Source of the DNA: Fusobacterium sp. JB019 | GTDB lineage: Bacteria; Fusobacteriota; Fusobacteriia; Fusobacteriales; Fusobacteriaceae | Length of the DNA stretch: 64,000 bases | Reading direction: 5' to 3' | NCBI GenBank assembly: GCA_030673965.1 | Contig: JAUTCN010000004.1 | Span: forward strand, 62,001-126,000 | Part shown: positions 7,995 to 16,777 of the stretch, piece by piece | How positions within the stretch are numbered: position 1 is the stretch's first letter | How the letters are laid out: every line of letters begins with the position of its first letter | Made by a program: the position numbers and the translations under genes | Notes under the pieces: model-generated | Database searches by the model: none | The model's input: the letters and a program-made list of their open reading frames with translations, nothing else | Told to the model about the DNA's origin: nothing

Positions 7995-8918
7995 ATGAAA
8001 AAAATGTTAATCAGTTTATTCTTAACAGCATCTTTAACATGTTTAGCTAATGGTGAAGGAGGATTTGTAAAATCTGATTTAAAAGAAAATATGACTAAAA
8101 ATGATAAAGCTTCAGTACTTGTTGTTCATTTCGGTACAACTTTTGATGATACTAGAGCTAAAACTATTGATGCTCTTAACAGTGATATAAAAAATAATTT
8201 TAAAGATTTTAAAGTGGAGGAAGCTTATACATCTAGAATCATTATGAGAAGACTCAAAACTAGAGGAATTAAAAAAGATAATCCTGCAGAAGCTCTTGAT
8301 AAACTTATCAGTGAAGGATACACTCATTTAATTGTTCAATCTAGTAATATTATTCCTGGAATTGAATTTAAAACTCTTGAAAAACAAGTTGAAATGTATA
8401 AAGATAAATTTAAAGAAATTAGAATTGGGCATCCTCTTCTTTCAAAATCAGAAAATTATAAAAAAGTTTTAACAATATTAAGAAATGATATTGGAGAATT
8501 AGATAAAAATGAAGCAGTTGTTTTAGTTGGACACGGAACACATGATTCTGCTAACTCTACTTATGCTTGTGTAGATTATGTTGCAAAAGATCTTGAACTT
8601 CCTTTCTATGTAGGAACTATTGAAGGTTACCCTACTATTGAAAATGTTATCAAAAATTTAAAGAAAGATCATGTAAAAAAAGTTATTCTTACTCCATTTA
8701 TGTTTGTTGCAGGAGATCATGCTAATAATGATATTGCTGTGGATTGGAAAGAAACTCTTGAAAGAAATGGTTTTATTGTAGAAAATAGAATTAAAGGACT
8801 AGGAGAAGTTAAAGAAATTAGAAATTTAATGATTGAAAATGCTAAATTTATGACAACACATAAAGAAGAAGATATGATTTCCAAAAAACTTTTCTACAGT
8901 AAACAAAAAGATAATTAA
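7995..8918 (+). CDS. cbiK: CbiK-type sirohydrochlorin chelatase with signal peptide
   Basis: A 307-residue class II chelatase of the CbiK family. The N terminus MKKMLISLFLTASLTCLA is a hydrophobic export signal, so the mature enzyme probably lies in the periplasm or is membrane-anchored; C16 does not sit in a canonical lipobox. The two candidate metal-binding histidines are H180 (VGHGTHDSAN) and H242 (GDHANND). Cytoplasmic CbiK inserts Co2+ into sirohydrochlorin for B12 synthesis; exported versions, described in Desulfovibrio, are linked to tetrapyrrole binding or metal transport. No cobalamin gene lies nearby. It follows holA by 18 bases and is probably co-transcribed with it. Confidence 0.85.
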   Translation: MKKMLISLFLTASLTCLANGEGGFVKSDLKENMTKNDKASVLVVHFGTTFDDTRAKTIDALNSDIKNNFKDFKVEEAYTSRIIMRRLKTRGIKKDNPAEALDKLISEGYTHLIVQSSNIIPGIEFKTLEKQVEMYKDKFKEIRIGHPLLSKSENYKKVLTILRNDIGELDKNEAVVLVGHGTHDSANSTYACVDYVAKDLELPFYVGTIEGYPTIENVIKNLKKDHVKKVILTPFMFVAGDHANNDIAVDWKETLERNGFIVENRIKGLGEVKEIRNLMIENAKFMTTHKEEDMISKKLFYSKQKDN

Positions 8919-8938
8919 TTTATTTATTTTAAAACTAA

Positions 8939-8972
8939 AAAAGATTGTATTAAAAAAATACAATCTTTTTTT
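8939..8972. terminator. Bidirectional terminator between cbiK and the WYL gene
   Basis: The stem AAGATTGTATT / AATACAATCTT, with an A-rich loop and A/T runs on both sides, lies between two convergent genes. It abuts the stop codon of the WYL gene. Confidence 0.85.
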
Positions 8973-9810
8973 AATAATTTTTCAAAGCTTCTAAAAAATC
9001 TTGTTTCATTTCCTCTCTTAAATCCAAAGGTTCTAATATAATAGCTTCTTTTAGAAATTGTCTAAAATATAACTTTGCATTTTCATTAGAAGACTCAAAT
9101 AAATATACATCATTTTTTTTACTTACTAATCTTGGCCTATAATTTGTTAACCCTTTTAATAATTTTTTTCCTTCATTAGAAAGCCTAACTTTTACAAAAT
9201 TTCCATTTCCTAAAAAAGGATCAAACTTTTTTCTAACACTTTCTATATATTTTTTATTTTTTCCCTTTATTTTTTCTTCTAAAATTGAAATAACTTCTAA
9301 ATCTTTCAATTTATAATTATGATAGGTTTTATCATCATCTACAAAACAAAATAGAAAATTTTCATCTCCTTGTTCTTCTCTTTTCAAAAAATAAGGCTCC
9401 ACTGTTTCTATTTTATTATTATATTTTATTTTTATTTTTTTCTTATTTCTTATTGCTTCTAATATTATTTTAACTTTATCTTCAAAAACAAAAAGTTCCC
9501 TAATATATTTGAATTTAGAACAATATCTTTCAAATAATTCTCTAAAAAATTCAGCTTCTATTTCAACGTTATTTTCTTTCAAAATATCATAATAAATTCT
9601 TTTATTTGAAACATTTAAATCGAATTGAACAATCTTTTTTAAAGGTCTCCCTTGAGTTTCTAACTCTTTTTCTATATCTATTTCTTTTTTATATTTTAAT
9701 TTATCTAAAATATAATTACATAACTTATTATTATTTATTCCAAATTCTTCAATATCATTTTTCATCATACGCCAAATATCTTCTGGAACTGTAACTCTTA
9801 TCTTTTTCAT
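8971..9810 (-). CDS. WYL-domain transcriptional regulator with ribbon-helix-helix-like N terminus
   Basis: A 279-residue protein. The N terminus (KKIRVTVPEDIWRMMKND) looks like a ribbon-helix-helix DNA-binding strand and helix. Residues ~115-210 (FEDKVKIILEAIRNKKKIKIKYNN ... VEPYFL) form a WYL domain, followed by a C-terminal WYL-associated segment ending in LREEMKQDFLEAL. WYL proteins are regulators that respond to nucleic acid or nucleotide ligands, including regulators of phage defence. The ATG at 9810 is chosen because AAGGTGG lies 5 bases upstream; a GTG 9 bases earlier overlaps that site. It is divergent from the FAH-family gene; the target is unknown. Confidence 0.75.
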   Translation of the reverse strand: MKKIRVTVPEDIWRMMKNDIEEFGINNNKLCNYILDKLKYKKEIDIEKELETQGRPLKKIVQFDLNVSNKRIYYDILKENNVEIEAEFFRELFERYCSKFKYIRELFVFEDKVKIILEAIRNKKKIKIKYNNKIETVEPYFLKREEQGDENFLFCFVDDDKTYHNYKLKDLEVISILEEKIKGKNKKYIESVRKKFDPFLGNGNFVKVRLSNEGKKLLKGLTNYRPRLVSKKNDVYLFESSNENAKLYFRQFLKEAIILEPLDLREEMKQDFLEALKNY

Positions 9811-9920
9811 TTTGACCACCTTTTAAAAAAATAATATATTATTTCCTTTATTATAACATAATTTATATTTTTTAGTGTATAATATATTTATTATAATCAC
9901 TTTTAAAAAAGGAGCTAGTT

Positions 9921-10814
9921 ATGAAATTTGTAAAATTTATTCCTAAAAATTCACAAAAAGAAACTTTAGGTATTTTATCTAAATGTGAAAAATTTATTAT
10001 TGAATTGAAATCTATTAATTCCTGTTTTAATTTTAATTCAACTTTAGAATTAATTGAAAATATTACTGAAGATAATATATCTCTTTTAAATAATATTAAT
10101 ATTTTAAATAATTTAGAAAATTATAATATCTTTTCAATTAAAAATGTAAATCTTCTATCTCCATTCAAACAAACAAAACATGATATTATTTGTGCTGGCT
10201 TTAATTATATGGATCACTTAAAAGAAATAAAAAAAGACATATCTCATAACAAAAAAAATACAATATATTTTTCTAAAAGAGCTACTTATATACTTGGTCC
10301 TAATGATAAAATTATATCTCATTCTGATATTAATGACTCATTAGACTATGAAGTAGAACTAGCTGTAATTATTGGAAAAAAAGGATATCAAATCAAAGAA
10401 AATGAAGTAGAAAATTATATTTTTGGGTACACTATTTTAAATGATATTTCTTCTAGAAATCTTCAAGGAAAATACAGACAATGGTATCTTGGTAAAAGCT
10501 TAGATTCATTTACTAGTTTAGGGCCATTTATTATTCATAAATCTTCTTTACCTCTGCCTTTTGAAATTAATATTTCTAGTTATTTAAACGGAGAACTTCG
10601 GCAAAAATCAAATACTAAAAATATGATCACACCTATAAATAAAATGATTGTAGAACTTTCTCAAGGAATCACTCTTGAACCTGGAGATATTATAGCAACA
10701 GGAACATGCTCTGGGGTTGGAGTAGGATTTACTCCTCCAAAATATATGCACTCTGGTGATAAAATTGAATGCATTATTGAAAAAATTGGTAATCTCACAA
10801 ATTTTGTTAAATAA
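9921..10814 (+). CDS. Fumarylacetoacetate hydrolase (FAH) family protein
   Basis: A 297-residue protein with an FAH-type fold. The catalytic region contains CAGFNYMDHL (with H99), DYEVELAVIIG (metal ligands E144 and E146) and ILNDISSRNLQ (D175), followed by WYLGKSLDSFTSLGP and the glycine-rich ATGTCSGVGVG. FAH-family enzymes use Mg2+ or Mn2+ to hydrolyse, isomerise or decarboxylate acylpyruvate-like compounds; many bacterial members are acylpyruvases or oxaloacetate decarboxylases. The N-terminal 80 residues are poorly conserved. The gene stands alone, with a good AAGGAG site and its own terminator, so the substrate cannot be inferred from neighbours. Confidence 0.85.
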   Translation: MKFVKFIPKNSQKETLGILSKCEKFIIELKSINSCFNFNSTLELIENITEDNISLLNNINILNNLENYNIFSIKNVNLLSPFKQTKHDIICAGFNYMDHLKEIKKDISHNKKNTIYFSKRATYILGPNDKIISHSDINDSLDYEVELAVIIGKKGYQIKENEVENYIFGYTILNDISSRNLQGKYRQWYLGKSLDSFTSLGPFIIHKSSLPLPFEINISSYLNGELRQKSNTKNMITPINKMIVELSQGITLEPGDIIATGTCSGVGVGFTPPKYMHSGDKIECIIEKIGNLTNFVK

Positions 10815-10846
10815 AAAAATGGAACTTTACAGTTCCATTTTTATTT
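10815..10846. terminator. Terminator between the FAH gene and hgdB (convergent)
   Basis: The stem AAATGGAACT / AGTTCCATTT with a TTAC loop and flanking A and T runs serves the FAH gene and is placed to stop the long leftward glutamate-fermentation transcript as well. Confidence 0.85.
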
Positions 10847-10865
10847 TTAATTATTGTTTTATTTT

Positions 10866-11996
10866 TTAGAAGTTTTCTGCAAATGCTTGTAAAGAAGTTC
10901 TTGCTTGACCAAAGTCTACCATTTGTTGATCATAACCGAATTTTACATGTGGCATTTCTGCTTCATCTAAAGCTTTTCTTAATGATGGATATTCTATTTC
11001 TTCTGGATCGCAGAATTGCATCATTCCTATTATTACACCGTCAGCTCCTGCTTTTTTAGCTTGCTCTGCTATGTATAATGGTCTTGTAAATATTGTTGGG
11101 TCATATAAGATTGTATCATTATCTTGGTTTGCAAATTGCTCTGCTAATGCTCTTACTGGATCTTTTTCGTCCATTGATACATCTACTCTTATTGCTCTTG
11201 TTTCTTGAGCTACATCGTCACCAACTATTACTAATCCATATTCATCAAATAATTGTAATAATTTTGGATTATCCATTATTATTCCTGAAGTAAATACTTT
11301 TGCTCCTTTAGGTGATACTTCTTCCATTTTCTTTAATTCTTCATTTAATTCTTTTACTAATACTGTATGCTCATCTTTTAACATGAAGAACGCACTTTTT
11401 AATACAGCTGATCTTGAAACTGCTGAAATTACATCTGAATGCTTTCCTGCTAGTTCTATGAATTCTCTTCTTGCTGCTCTACTTTCATTGTATACTTTAA
11501 ATGCATTATACATTTTTTCATCTGTTATTTCTTTTCCTGCTATTTCTTCTAATTGACCTTTTATTCTATTATATTCAGTCATTGTATATTTTATTCCGTA
11601 TTCTGGTTTTCTGCTTTGTGGATGCGCTAAAAACATGAATGGTAATTGAGGTACTGCTACACGGAAATTTTGAGTAAATGGACGTAATGTATCACACATT
11701 GAACTTAAAATTACTCCTGATAATCCATCTAAAGTTCCATCTAATCCCATTTCTAATCCCATTTGTGCTATTGTACAATAGAATGATGGGAAATATTCTT
11801 TTGCTTTATTTGGTGTTCCATGTTTTCCCCATACTCCCATTGGTACCATATCTGCTGCATAAACTATTTCTTCTGGAACATAATATGGGAAACATCCTAT
11901 TACTTTTTTACCTTGCTCTGTATATTTAGCTAATTGTTTTTTTGGATTATATGCAATTTCTTTTAATTCTTTTATTAACTCTTCTACTCTAGTCAT
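10866..11996 (-). CDS. hgdB: (R)-2-hydroxyglutaryl-CoA dehydratase beta subunit
   Basis: A 376-residue protein of the 2-hydroxyacyl-CoA dehydratase D-component family. Cysteines in GCFPYYVPEEIVYAADMVP, in SSMCDTLRPFTQNF and in MQFCDPEEIEYP match those that hold the [4Fe-4S] cluster in this family. With HgdA it forms component D, which removes water from (R)-2-hydroxyglutaryl-CoA by a ketyl-radical mechanism to give glutaconyl-CoA. Its ATG overlaps the HgdA stop by one base (TAATG), so translation is coupled. It is the last gene of the nine-gene operon. Length and context favour the glutamate pathway over lactoyl-CoA or phenyllactyl-CoA dehydratases. Confidence 0.93.
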   Translation of the reverse strand: MTRVEELIKELKEIAYNPKKQLAKYTEQGKKVIGCFPYYVPEEIVYAADMVPMGVWGKHGTPNKAKEYFPSFYCTIAQMGLEMGLDGTLDGLSGVILSSMCDTLRPFTQNFRVAVPQLPFMFLAHPQSRKPEYGIKYTMTEYNRIKGQLEEIAGKEITDEKMYNAFKVYNESRAARREFIELAGKHSDVISAVSRSAVLKSAFFMLKDEHTVLVKELNEELKKMEEVSPKGAKVFTSGIIMDNPKLLQLFDEYGLVIVGDDVAQETRAIRVDVSMDEKDPVRALAEQFANQDNDTILYDPTIFTRPLYIAEQAKKAGADGVIIGMMQFCDPEEIEYPSLRKALDEAEMPHVKFGYDQQMVDFGQARTSLQAFAENF

Positions 11997-13243
11997 TACT
12001 TGTTTCCTCCCTCTTTTGCAGCTTTGTTTGCTTGCATTACTTCAAATAATCCTTCTACACGAGTATTATATTGCTCTTCTGAGAAGTTTCTTGGATCCGC
12101 TTGGTCTCCATCAAATCCTGCAACTGCTACACCTAAATCTTTACGGAATCTTCTTTCCATTTCTGGCATATAACCACTCCATGGTTTACAACTTCTGTTA
12201 TAGTGTACTAAGATACCATCAACATTGTTTTCTTTACAAATTGTTTCTCTCCACTCTACACCTTTTTCTATACAAACTGAGTTTGGAGCTTTACAATATG
12301 CTGCCATTAATTCGTCCATATTATTATATTCAAATCCAAATGCTGGAGCATAAACTACTGCTGTTGTGTTTATTCCTCTTTCTTTTAATGGCTTGAATAA
12401 TTTTCCTAATTGTGGCCAACAAGGAATTCCTTCAAACATGATTCTATGATTTTCATCATATTTCCATGTTGATTTTCCTGTTTTTACATTTTCTTCTAAT
12501 TCATCTGCTAATTGTTCAAAAGCTAATGCTGTTGCTTTTTTAGCACGAGCTGTAACTATATCTGCCATGTGATTGAATAAGTCGAATCCTGCAAATGGTG
12601 CTGGAGTATATTGTAAGTAACTACATACTTTTAACCATGCTTTTGCTGCTCTATTCGCATTAGAACAAGCTTCTTCAAATTTTTCCATATCCATTTTACG
12701 ACCAGCTATTTTTTCTAGTTGTTTGATAGCATCGTCAAATTGTCCACGGATGTAATCTATTTTATTTTGATCTGGTTCTTTTGTATTTGCATAAGGAACG
12801 TCAATCATGATTAGTGGAATATTATGCATTCTTGCTAAGTTTTCATACCATTTTGTCATACAGTTACAAATATTATTACAACATAATACAAAATCTGGTT
12901 GTGGCATTGGTTTTTCTTCTGCTTCATGTCCTGCAGCGTAAGCTAGGTTTATTCTTGCATAAGCACAGATATCATTGTCAAATCCCATAGCTTCTGCATG
13001 TTCACACATTCTTTCTCCACCATGTTTTGCTCCAATTGCTGCTGCTTGGTTTTCAGGATAAACTAAGTTTAATCCTAATGCTTCTGTTATTTCAGAAGGG
13101 AATTTAGAAGATGACCATCCTACTGGTTCTCCTCTTTTTTTAGCATCCCATGCTGCTTGATAAACTTCTCTTTCAACTACTTCTCTAAGTACATATTTTG
13201 CAGCCTTTTTTTCTTCAGCTGGTTTATTTATTGCTTCACTCAT
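11996..13243 (-). CDS. hgdA: (R)-2-hydroxyglutaryl-CoA dehydratase alpha subunit
   Basis: A 415-residue protein, the partner of HgdB in component D. Candidate cluster ligands lie in the typical segments [29 protein letters not shown] and [14 protein letters not shown], and a further Cys sits in [14 protein letters not shown]. It binds substrate and cluster together with HgdB and receives an electron from the activator HgdC. Its start overlaps the hgdC stop by 4 bases (ATGA), and its own stop overlaps hgdB. The strong bias for Gly, Ala, Glu and Lys codons relative to neighbours suggests a highly expressed enzyme, as expected for the main energy pathway. Confidence 0.93.
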   Translation of the reverse strand: MSEAINKPAEEKKAAKYVLREVVEREVYQAAWDAKKRGEPVGWSSSKFPSEITEALGLNLVYPENQAAAIGAKHGGERMCEHAEAMGFDNDICAYARINLAYAAGHEAEEKPMPQPDFVLCCNNICNCMTKWYENLARMHNIPLIMIDVPYANTKEPDQNKIDYIRGQFDDAIKQLEKIAGRKMDMEKFEEACSNANRAAKAWLKVCSYLQYTPAPFAGFDLFNHMADIVTARAKKATALAFEQLADELEENVKTGKSTWKYDENHRIMFEGIPCWPQLGKLFKPLKERGINTTAVVYAPAFGFEYNNMDELMAAYCKAPNSVCIEKGVEWRETICKENNVDGILVHYNRSCKPWSGYMPEMERRFRKDLGVAVAGFDGDQADPRNFSEEQYNTRVEGLFEVMQANKAAKEGGNK

Positions 13244-14040
13244 TTTTTATTCACTCCTTCGTATTTTTTATATGCAAATAATGCTGCTCCAATTGCTCCT
13301 GCGTATTGTGTCAATGGAGATGTTTTTATTTCATGATTTAAAGCTTCTTCCATAGCTTTTACAACTCCACCATTTAACGCTACTCCACCTGTCATTACTA
13401 AATCATCTTCTATTCCGACTCTTTTAGCTAGTCCTCCAACTCTTCCTGCAACTGAACGATGAATACCCTTAATTATATCATTCTTATGAACCCCTTTTGC
13501 TAGTTGAGAAATAACTTCTGATTCTGCAAAAACAGTACAAGTTGAACTTATGCTTACATCTTCTGTAGATTGTGCTGACAATCCTTCTAGTTCACTAACT
13601 TTAACTTCTAAGATTTTTGCCATTACATCTAGAAATCTTCCTGTCCCTGCTGCACATTTGTCATTCATTACAAAATTACTTAGAACTCCATTTGGACCAA
13701 CTTTTAATACCTTAGCATCTTGACCACCAATATCTATCACTGTTCTTACGTTTGGAAATAAATAATTAGCACCTTTTGCGTGACAACTTAGTTCACTCAT
13801 TTGATGATCTGCCCATTCTAATAAAGAATTACGACCATACCCTGTTGCTAAAATAAAACTAATTTCCTCCCTAGAAAGTCCAGCTTCTTTTGTTACTTCT
13901 TCTATAACTCTTTTTGGACCACTAGTTCCTGCCCCCACATCAATAACTGCTTTACTAACGATTTCTTTCCCATCTTTTAGTATTACACTTTTTGATGCTG
14001 TAGAGCCTATATCAATTCCCATTGTATATATAGCGCTCAT
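13240..14040 (-). CDS. hgdC: 2-hydroxyglutaryl-CoA dehydratase activator (archerase)
   Basis: A 266-residue ASKHA-fold ATPase (BadF/BadG/BcrA/BcrD family). The nucleotide-binding start is [17 protein letters not shown], with the second phosphate motif [11 protein letters not shown]. The homodimer shares one [4Fe-4S] cluster held by C129 ([11 protein letters not shown]) and C168 ([11 protein letters not shown]). It uses ATP to inject a low-potential electron into HgdAB and is oxygen-sensitive. The ATG at 14040 is chosen because GGAGG lies 5 bases upstream; a longer reading frame from a TTG would run through that site. A 132-base gap with a stem-loop separates it from gcdA upstream. Confidence 0.95.
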   Translation of the reverse strand: MSAIYTMGIDIGSTASKSVILKDGKEIVSKAVIDVGAGTSGPKRVIEEVTKEAGLSREEISFILATGYGRNSLLEWADHQMSELSCHAKGANYLFPNVRTVIDIGGQDAKVLKVGPNGVLSNFVMNDKCAAGTGRFLDVMAKILEVKVSELEGLSAQSTEDVSISSTCTVFAESEVISQLAKGVHKNDIIKGIHRSVAGRVGGLAKRVGIEDDLVMTGGVALNGGVVKAMEEALNHEIKTSPLTQYAGAIGAALFAYKKYEGVNKK

Positions 14041-14108
14041 TACTACCTCCAATTCAAATTTTAAACATTATTATTTTCCATAACTTTATAGTTATATAAA
14101 CTAATGTA

Positions 14109-14146
14109 AGATTATCTCTTTCCTCAAAAGAGAAAAGAGATAATCT
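14109..14146 (-). other. Intercistronic stem-loop between gcdA and hgdC
   Basis: The exact 13-base arms AGATTATCTCTTT / AAAGAGATAATCT enclose a 12-base loop. There is no T-run after it in the direction of transcription, so it is not a normal terminator; an RNA-processing or stabilising element is more likely. Confidence 0.6.
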
Positions 14147-14172
14147 CAACTATTATTATTTATAATTTCTAA

Positions 14173-15930
14173 CTATTTTTTAAAAGTTTGAAATTCACGT
14201 ATTGCTCTTGGTAATAGCATTTGATGGAATGCACATATTGATTTTGGATTTTGATAAGCTGCTTCAGCAAAAGCTTCAACATATCCACGAATAGATTTCA
14301 TATCTATAATCTCATCTATCATTCCTGCTGCTGTACAAGATTGAGGTCTTGATTCAGCTGTAAATTTCTCTATTAATTTATTCATTTTATCTATTGTAGG
14401 TTGTAAATCTTTACCTGCTTTTTTGTCTTTTCCTAATCTTCTTGAGTACATTGCAGATGCTGCAGTTTCTCCGTTCATTACATATACTTCAGATGCTGCA
14501 GTTCCTACAGTAAATACATTTGTATTATTTCCTTGAGGTCCTCCAAGAACATAGTGAGCTGCTGCAGATGCTTTTCTTATAGTTACTTCAAATTGAGGCA
14601 CTTTAGAATTTTCAATTGAATATATTAAAGATTGACCTAATCCTAATAATTCAGCTTTTTCAGCTTCATCTCCAACATCTATTCCTGTTGTATCTTGTAA
14701 CCAAACTATTGGAAGACGATCTCTACCACATAAAGTTACAAATTCATTCATTTTTACAAGTCCTTGACGGTATAATTTACCTCCAATTCCTATTGCGTTT
14801 TCTTTGTATTCAGGATATTTCATAAGTAATCCTTGAGCATTAGCAACAACCCCTACTAATAATCCGTTTACTTTAGCTATACCAGTAACAACTTCTGGTC
14901 CATATCCTTTTTTATATTCAGAAAATTCACTATTATCAAATAAACGACCGATTACTTGATAAATATCGTAAGTTTTCTTTTGATTCATAGGAACTATAGT
15001 ATATAAGTCTTCAGAATCAAATTGAGGCATTTTAGGGTCATCAACTCTAAAGAAATCTAAATTATATGCAGGTAACATTCCTAAATATTTTTTAATTCCT
15101 TCGATTACTCCTAATTCCTCTTGATATACTTCTCTCATGAATCCAGTTTCATTAAAATGAACTGAAACTGATCCTGGTGGTAATTGTTTTTTAGAATTGT
15201 TTACCATATCTGCCATTTGTTCAGCAGATTCCATGTCAACATATCCTTTTGGATTCATTCCACCTAATATTCCTGCTCCTCCAACTGCCATGTTAGCATT
15301 TCTATGAGCAATTAATACAGTAGGACTGATACTATGATATCCTCCACCTGCTGGATTTGTTCCATAGATTCCTACAATTACAGGAATTCCTAATTGTTGT
15401 AATTCAGCATTTCTAAAGAATGGAGTTCCTCCACCACGTCTATTTGGATAAACTTTATCTTGCTCATCAAACTTAACACCACTACAGTTTAAGATATAGA
15501 TTAAAGGAATATTTAATAATTTAGCAGTATCAGAACCTCTTAATAAACTTTCTGCTTGACCTTTAATCCAAGCTCCAGCAAGTTTTTTGTTGTCAGATGC
15601 AACTATTACAGCCCATCTTCCATCAACTTTTCCTAGTCCTTTTACAATTCCTACTGTTCCATGTTTATTTCCTTCTGGATTAAATAAACTATTTAATGGA
15701 CACCAAGTTCCTTTATCTACTAAAGCATTAATACGTTGTAATGCTGTCATTTGTCCTGCTTGATTTAAAGATTCAGTAGAACGTCCTGCATCTTGAGCTT
15801 CTTTTACAGCTGCAGCGATTTCTTCTTCAACTTTTTTTATAGCTTCTGTATTTTCTTGATTTGCTGCAGAAAGAGCTTTTCCTACTGTAGGCATATTTTG
15901 AAAATATCTTGGCATTGAATAATTTTTCAT
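14173..15930 (-). CDS. gcdA: Glutaconyl-CoA decarboxylase alpha (carboxyltransferase) subunit
   Basis: A 585-residue carboxyltransferase, close to the usual 587. Two crotonase-like carboxyltransferase halves are visible: the N-terminal half with GGGTPFFRNAELQQLGIPVIVGIYGTNPAGGGYHS, and the C-terminal half with WLQDTTGIDVGDEAEKAELLGLGQSLIYSI and LGGPQGNNTNVF. It transfers the carboxyl group of glutaconyl-CoA to biotin on GcdC and releases crotonyl-CoA. It faces the cytoplasm and docks on the membrane subunits. An AGGAGG site precedes the ATG. Its distance from the gcdBCD genes (about 2 kb, with gctAB between) is a local gene order, not a break: all genes run in the same direction. Confidence 0.95.
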   Translation of the reverse strand: MKNYSMPRYFQNMPTVGKALSAANQENTEAIKKVEEEIAAAVKEAQDAGRSTESLNQAGQMTALQRINALVDKGTWCPLNSLFNPEGNKHGTVGIVKGLGKVDGRWAVIVASDNKKLAGAWIKGQAESLLRGSDTAKLLNIPLIYILNCSGVKFDEQDKVYPNRRGGGTPFFRNAELQQLGIPVIVGIYGTNPAGGGYHSISPTVLIAHRNANMAVGGAGILGGMNPKGYVDMESAEQMADMVNNSKKQLPPGSVSVHFNETGFMREVYQEELGVIEGIKKYLGMLPAYNLDFFRVDDPKMPQFDSEDLYTIVPMNQKKTYDIYQVIGRLFDNSEFSEYKKGYGPEVVTGIAKVNGLLVGVVANAQGLLMKYPEYKENAIGIGGKLYRQGLVKMNEFVTLCGRDRLPIVWLQDTTGIDVGDEAEKAELLGLGQSLIYSIENSKVPQFEVTIRKASAAAHYVLGGPQGNNTNVFTVGTAASEVYVMNGETAASAMYSRRLGKDKKAGKDLQPTIDKMNKLIEKFTAESRPQSCTAAGMIDEIIDMKSIRGYVEAFAEAAYQNPKSICAFHQMLLPRAIREFQTFKK

Positions 15931-15973
15931 TATTTCCTCCTGAATTATTTATTTTACTTTATTTTAAAATTAA

Positions 15974-16774
15974 TTATTTAGATTCTACAGGTACTTTTAT
16001 GAAAGCTTGTCCTGGATCTATATCTTCTCTTATCATACGGATAACTTCTGGAGTTGGAGCTTCTAATTCAACAGCTTTTGATACATCTATATCAAATCCT
16101 GTATTTTCAATTACATCTTCTGGAGATGAAGTTGGATAGTATCCTGCTAAGTACATACGTTTAGTTTCTTCATCAAACTTAAGTATTCCTCTGTCTGTTA
16201 CTACCATTACTGGTCCTCTATTTCCAGGAAGTCCTACTTTTTCACGACCTCCAGGTCCATCCATCCATCCTGGTGATGTTATATAATCTATTTTTTTCAT
16301 AAATCTTCTTTTTTCATGTTGCATCATTATTATTGTATTTGAATAAGTTGCAATTCCATTAGCTCCACCTGAACCAGTGAATCTAGTTTTAGGATGATTA
16401 TAATCTCCTATTGAAGTAGAGTTAACATTTCCATATGGATCTATTTGAGCTCCACCTATAAAAGCTATTAACCTATCAGAATCATGTAACCATTCATTTG
16501 CTTCAAATCCTATAAATCTTACATTTGGCCATTGCACTCCACAATGTGCCATTAATCTATTGTCCCCAACACTTCTAGGTACTTCGATTGGTGCACAATC
16601 CATAAGTCCACTTTCCACTATTAAATTACATTTTGGGGCAAATACTCTTTTAGCTAAAGATGCTCCTATTAAAGGAAGTCCAGTTCCTACTATAACGATT
16701 TGTCCATCTTTTATTTGTTTACCTATTGTAACTGCTTGCATTTCTTTATTTGTATAATTAGTATAATCTGCCAT
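15974..16774 (-). CDS. gctB: Glutaconate CoA-transferase subunit B
   Basis: A 266-residue protein, the exact length of the Acidaminococcus enzyme subunit. The catalytic glutamate is E54 in LIVESGLMDCAP, which forms the enzyme-CoA thioester. The GSGGANGIATYS glycine loop and the TSPGWMDGPGGREKVGLP stretch are typical of the family. With GctA it moves CoA from acetyl-CoA to (R)-2-hydroxyglutarate (and glutaconate), activating it for dehydration. Only 3 bases separate it from the gctA stop, so the two are translated as a pair. Confidence 0.95.
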   Translation of the reverse strand: MADYTNYTNKEMQAVTIGKQIKDGQIVIVGTGLPLIGASLAKRVFAPKCNLIVESGLMDCAPIEVPRSVGDNRLMAHCGVQWPNVRFIGFEANEWLHDSDRLIAFIGGAQIDPYGNVNSTSIGDYNHPKTRFTGSGGANGIATYSNTIIMMQHEKRRFMKKIDYITSPGWMDGPGGREKVGLPGNRGPVMVVTDRGILKFDEETKRMYLAGYYPTSSPEDVIENTGFDIDVSKAVELEAPTPEVIRMIREDIDPGQAFIKVPVESK

Positions 16775-16777
16775 TTC

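Noticed and set aside
9830-9850. AAATAATATATTATTT palindrome between the WYL and FAH genes as an operator
   Set aside because: It consists only of A and T, and such palindromes are common in these spacers; support would need conservation.
12016-12396. Long open frame on the plus strand, opposite hgdA
   Set aside because: Its product is Leu/His/Tyr-rich and low in complexity, has no ribosome-binding site and mirrors the codon bias of hgdA. The same applies to other open frames opposite hgdB, gcdA and dxs.
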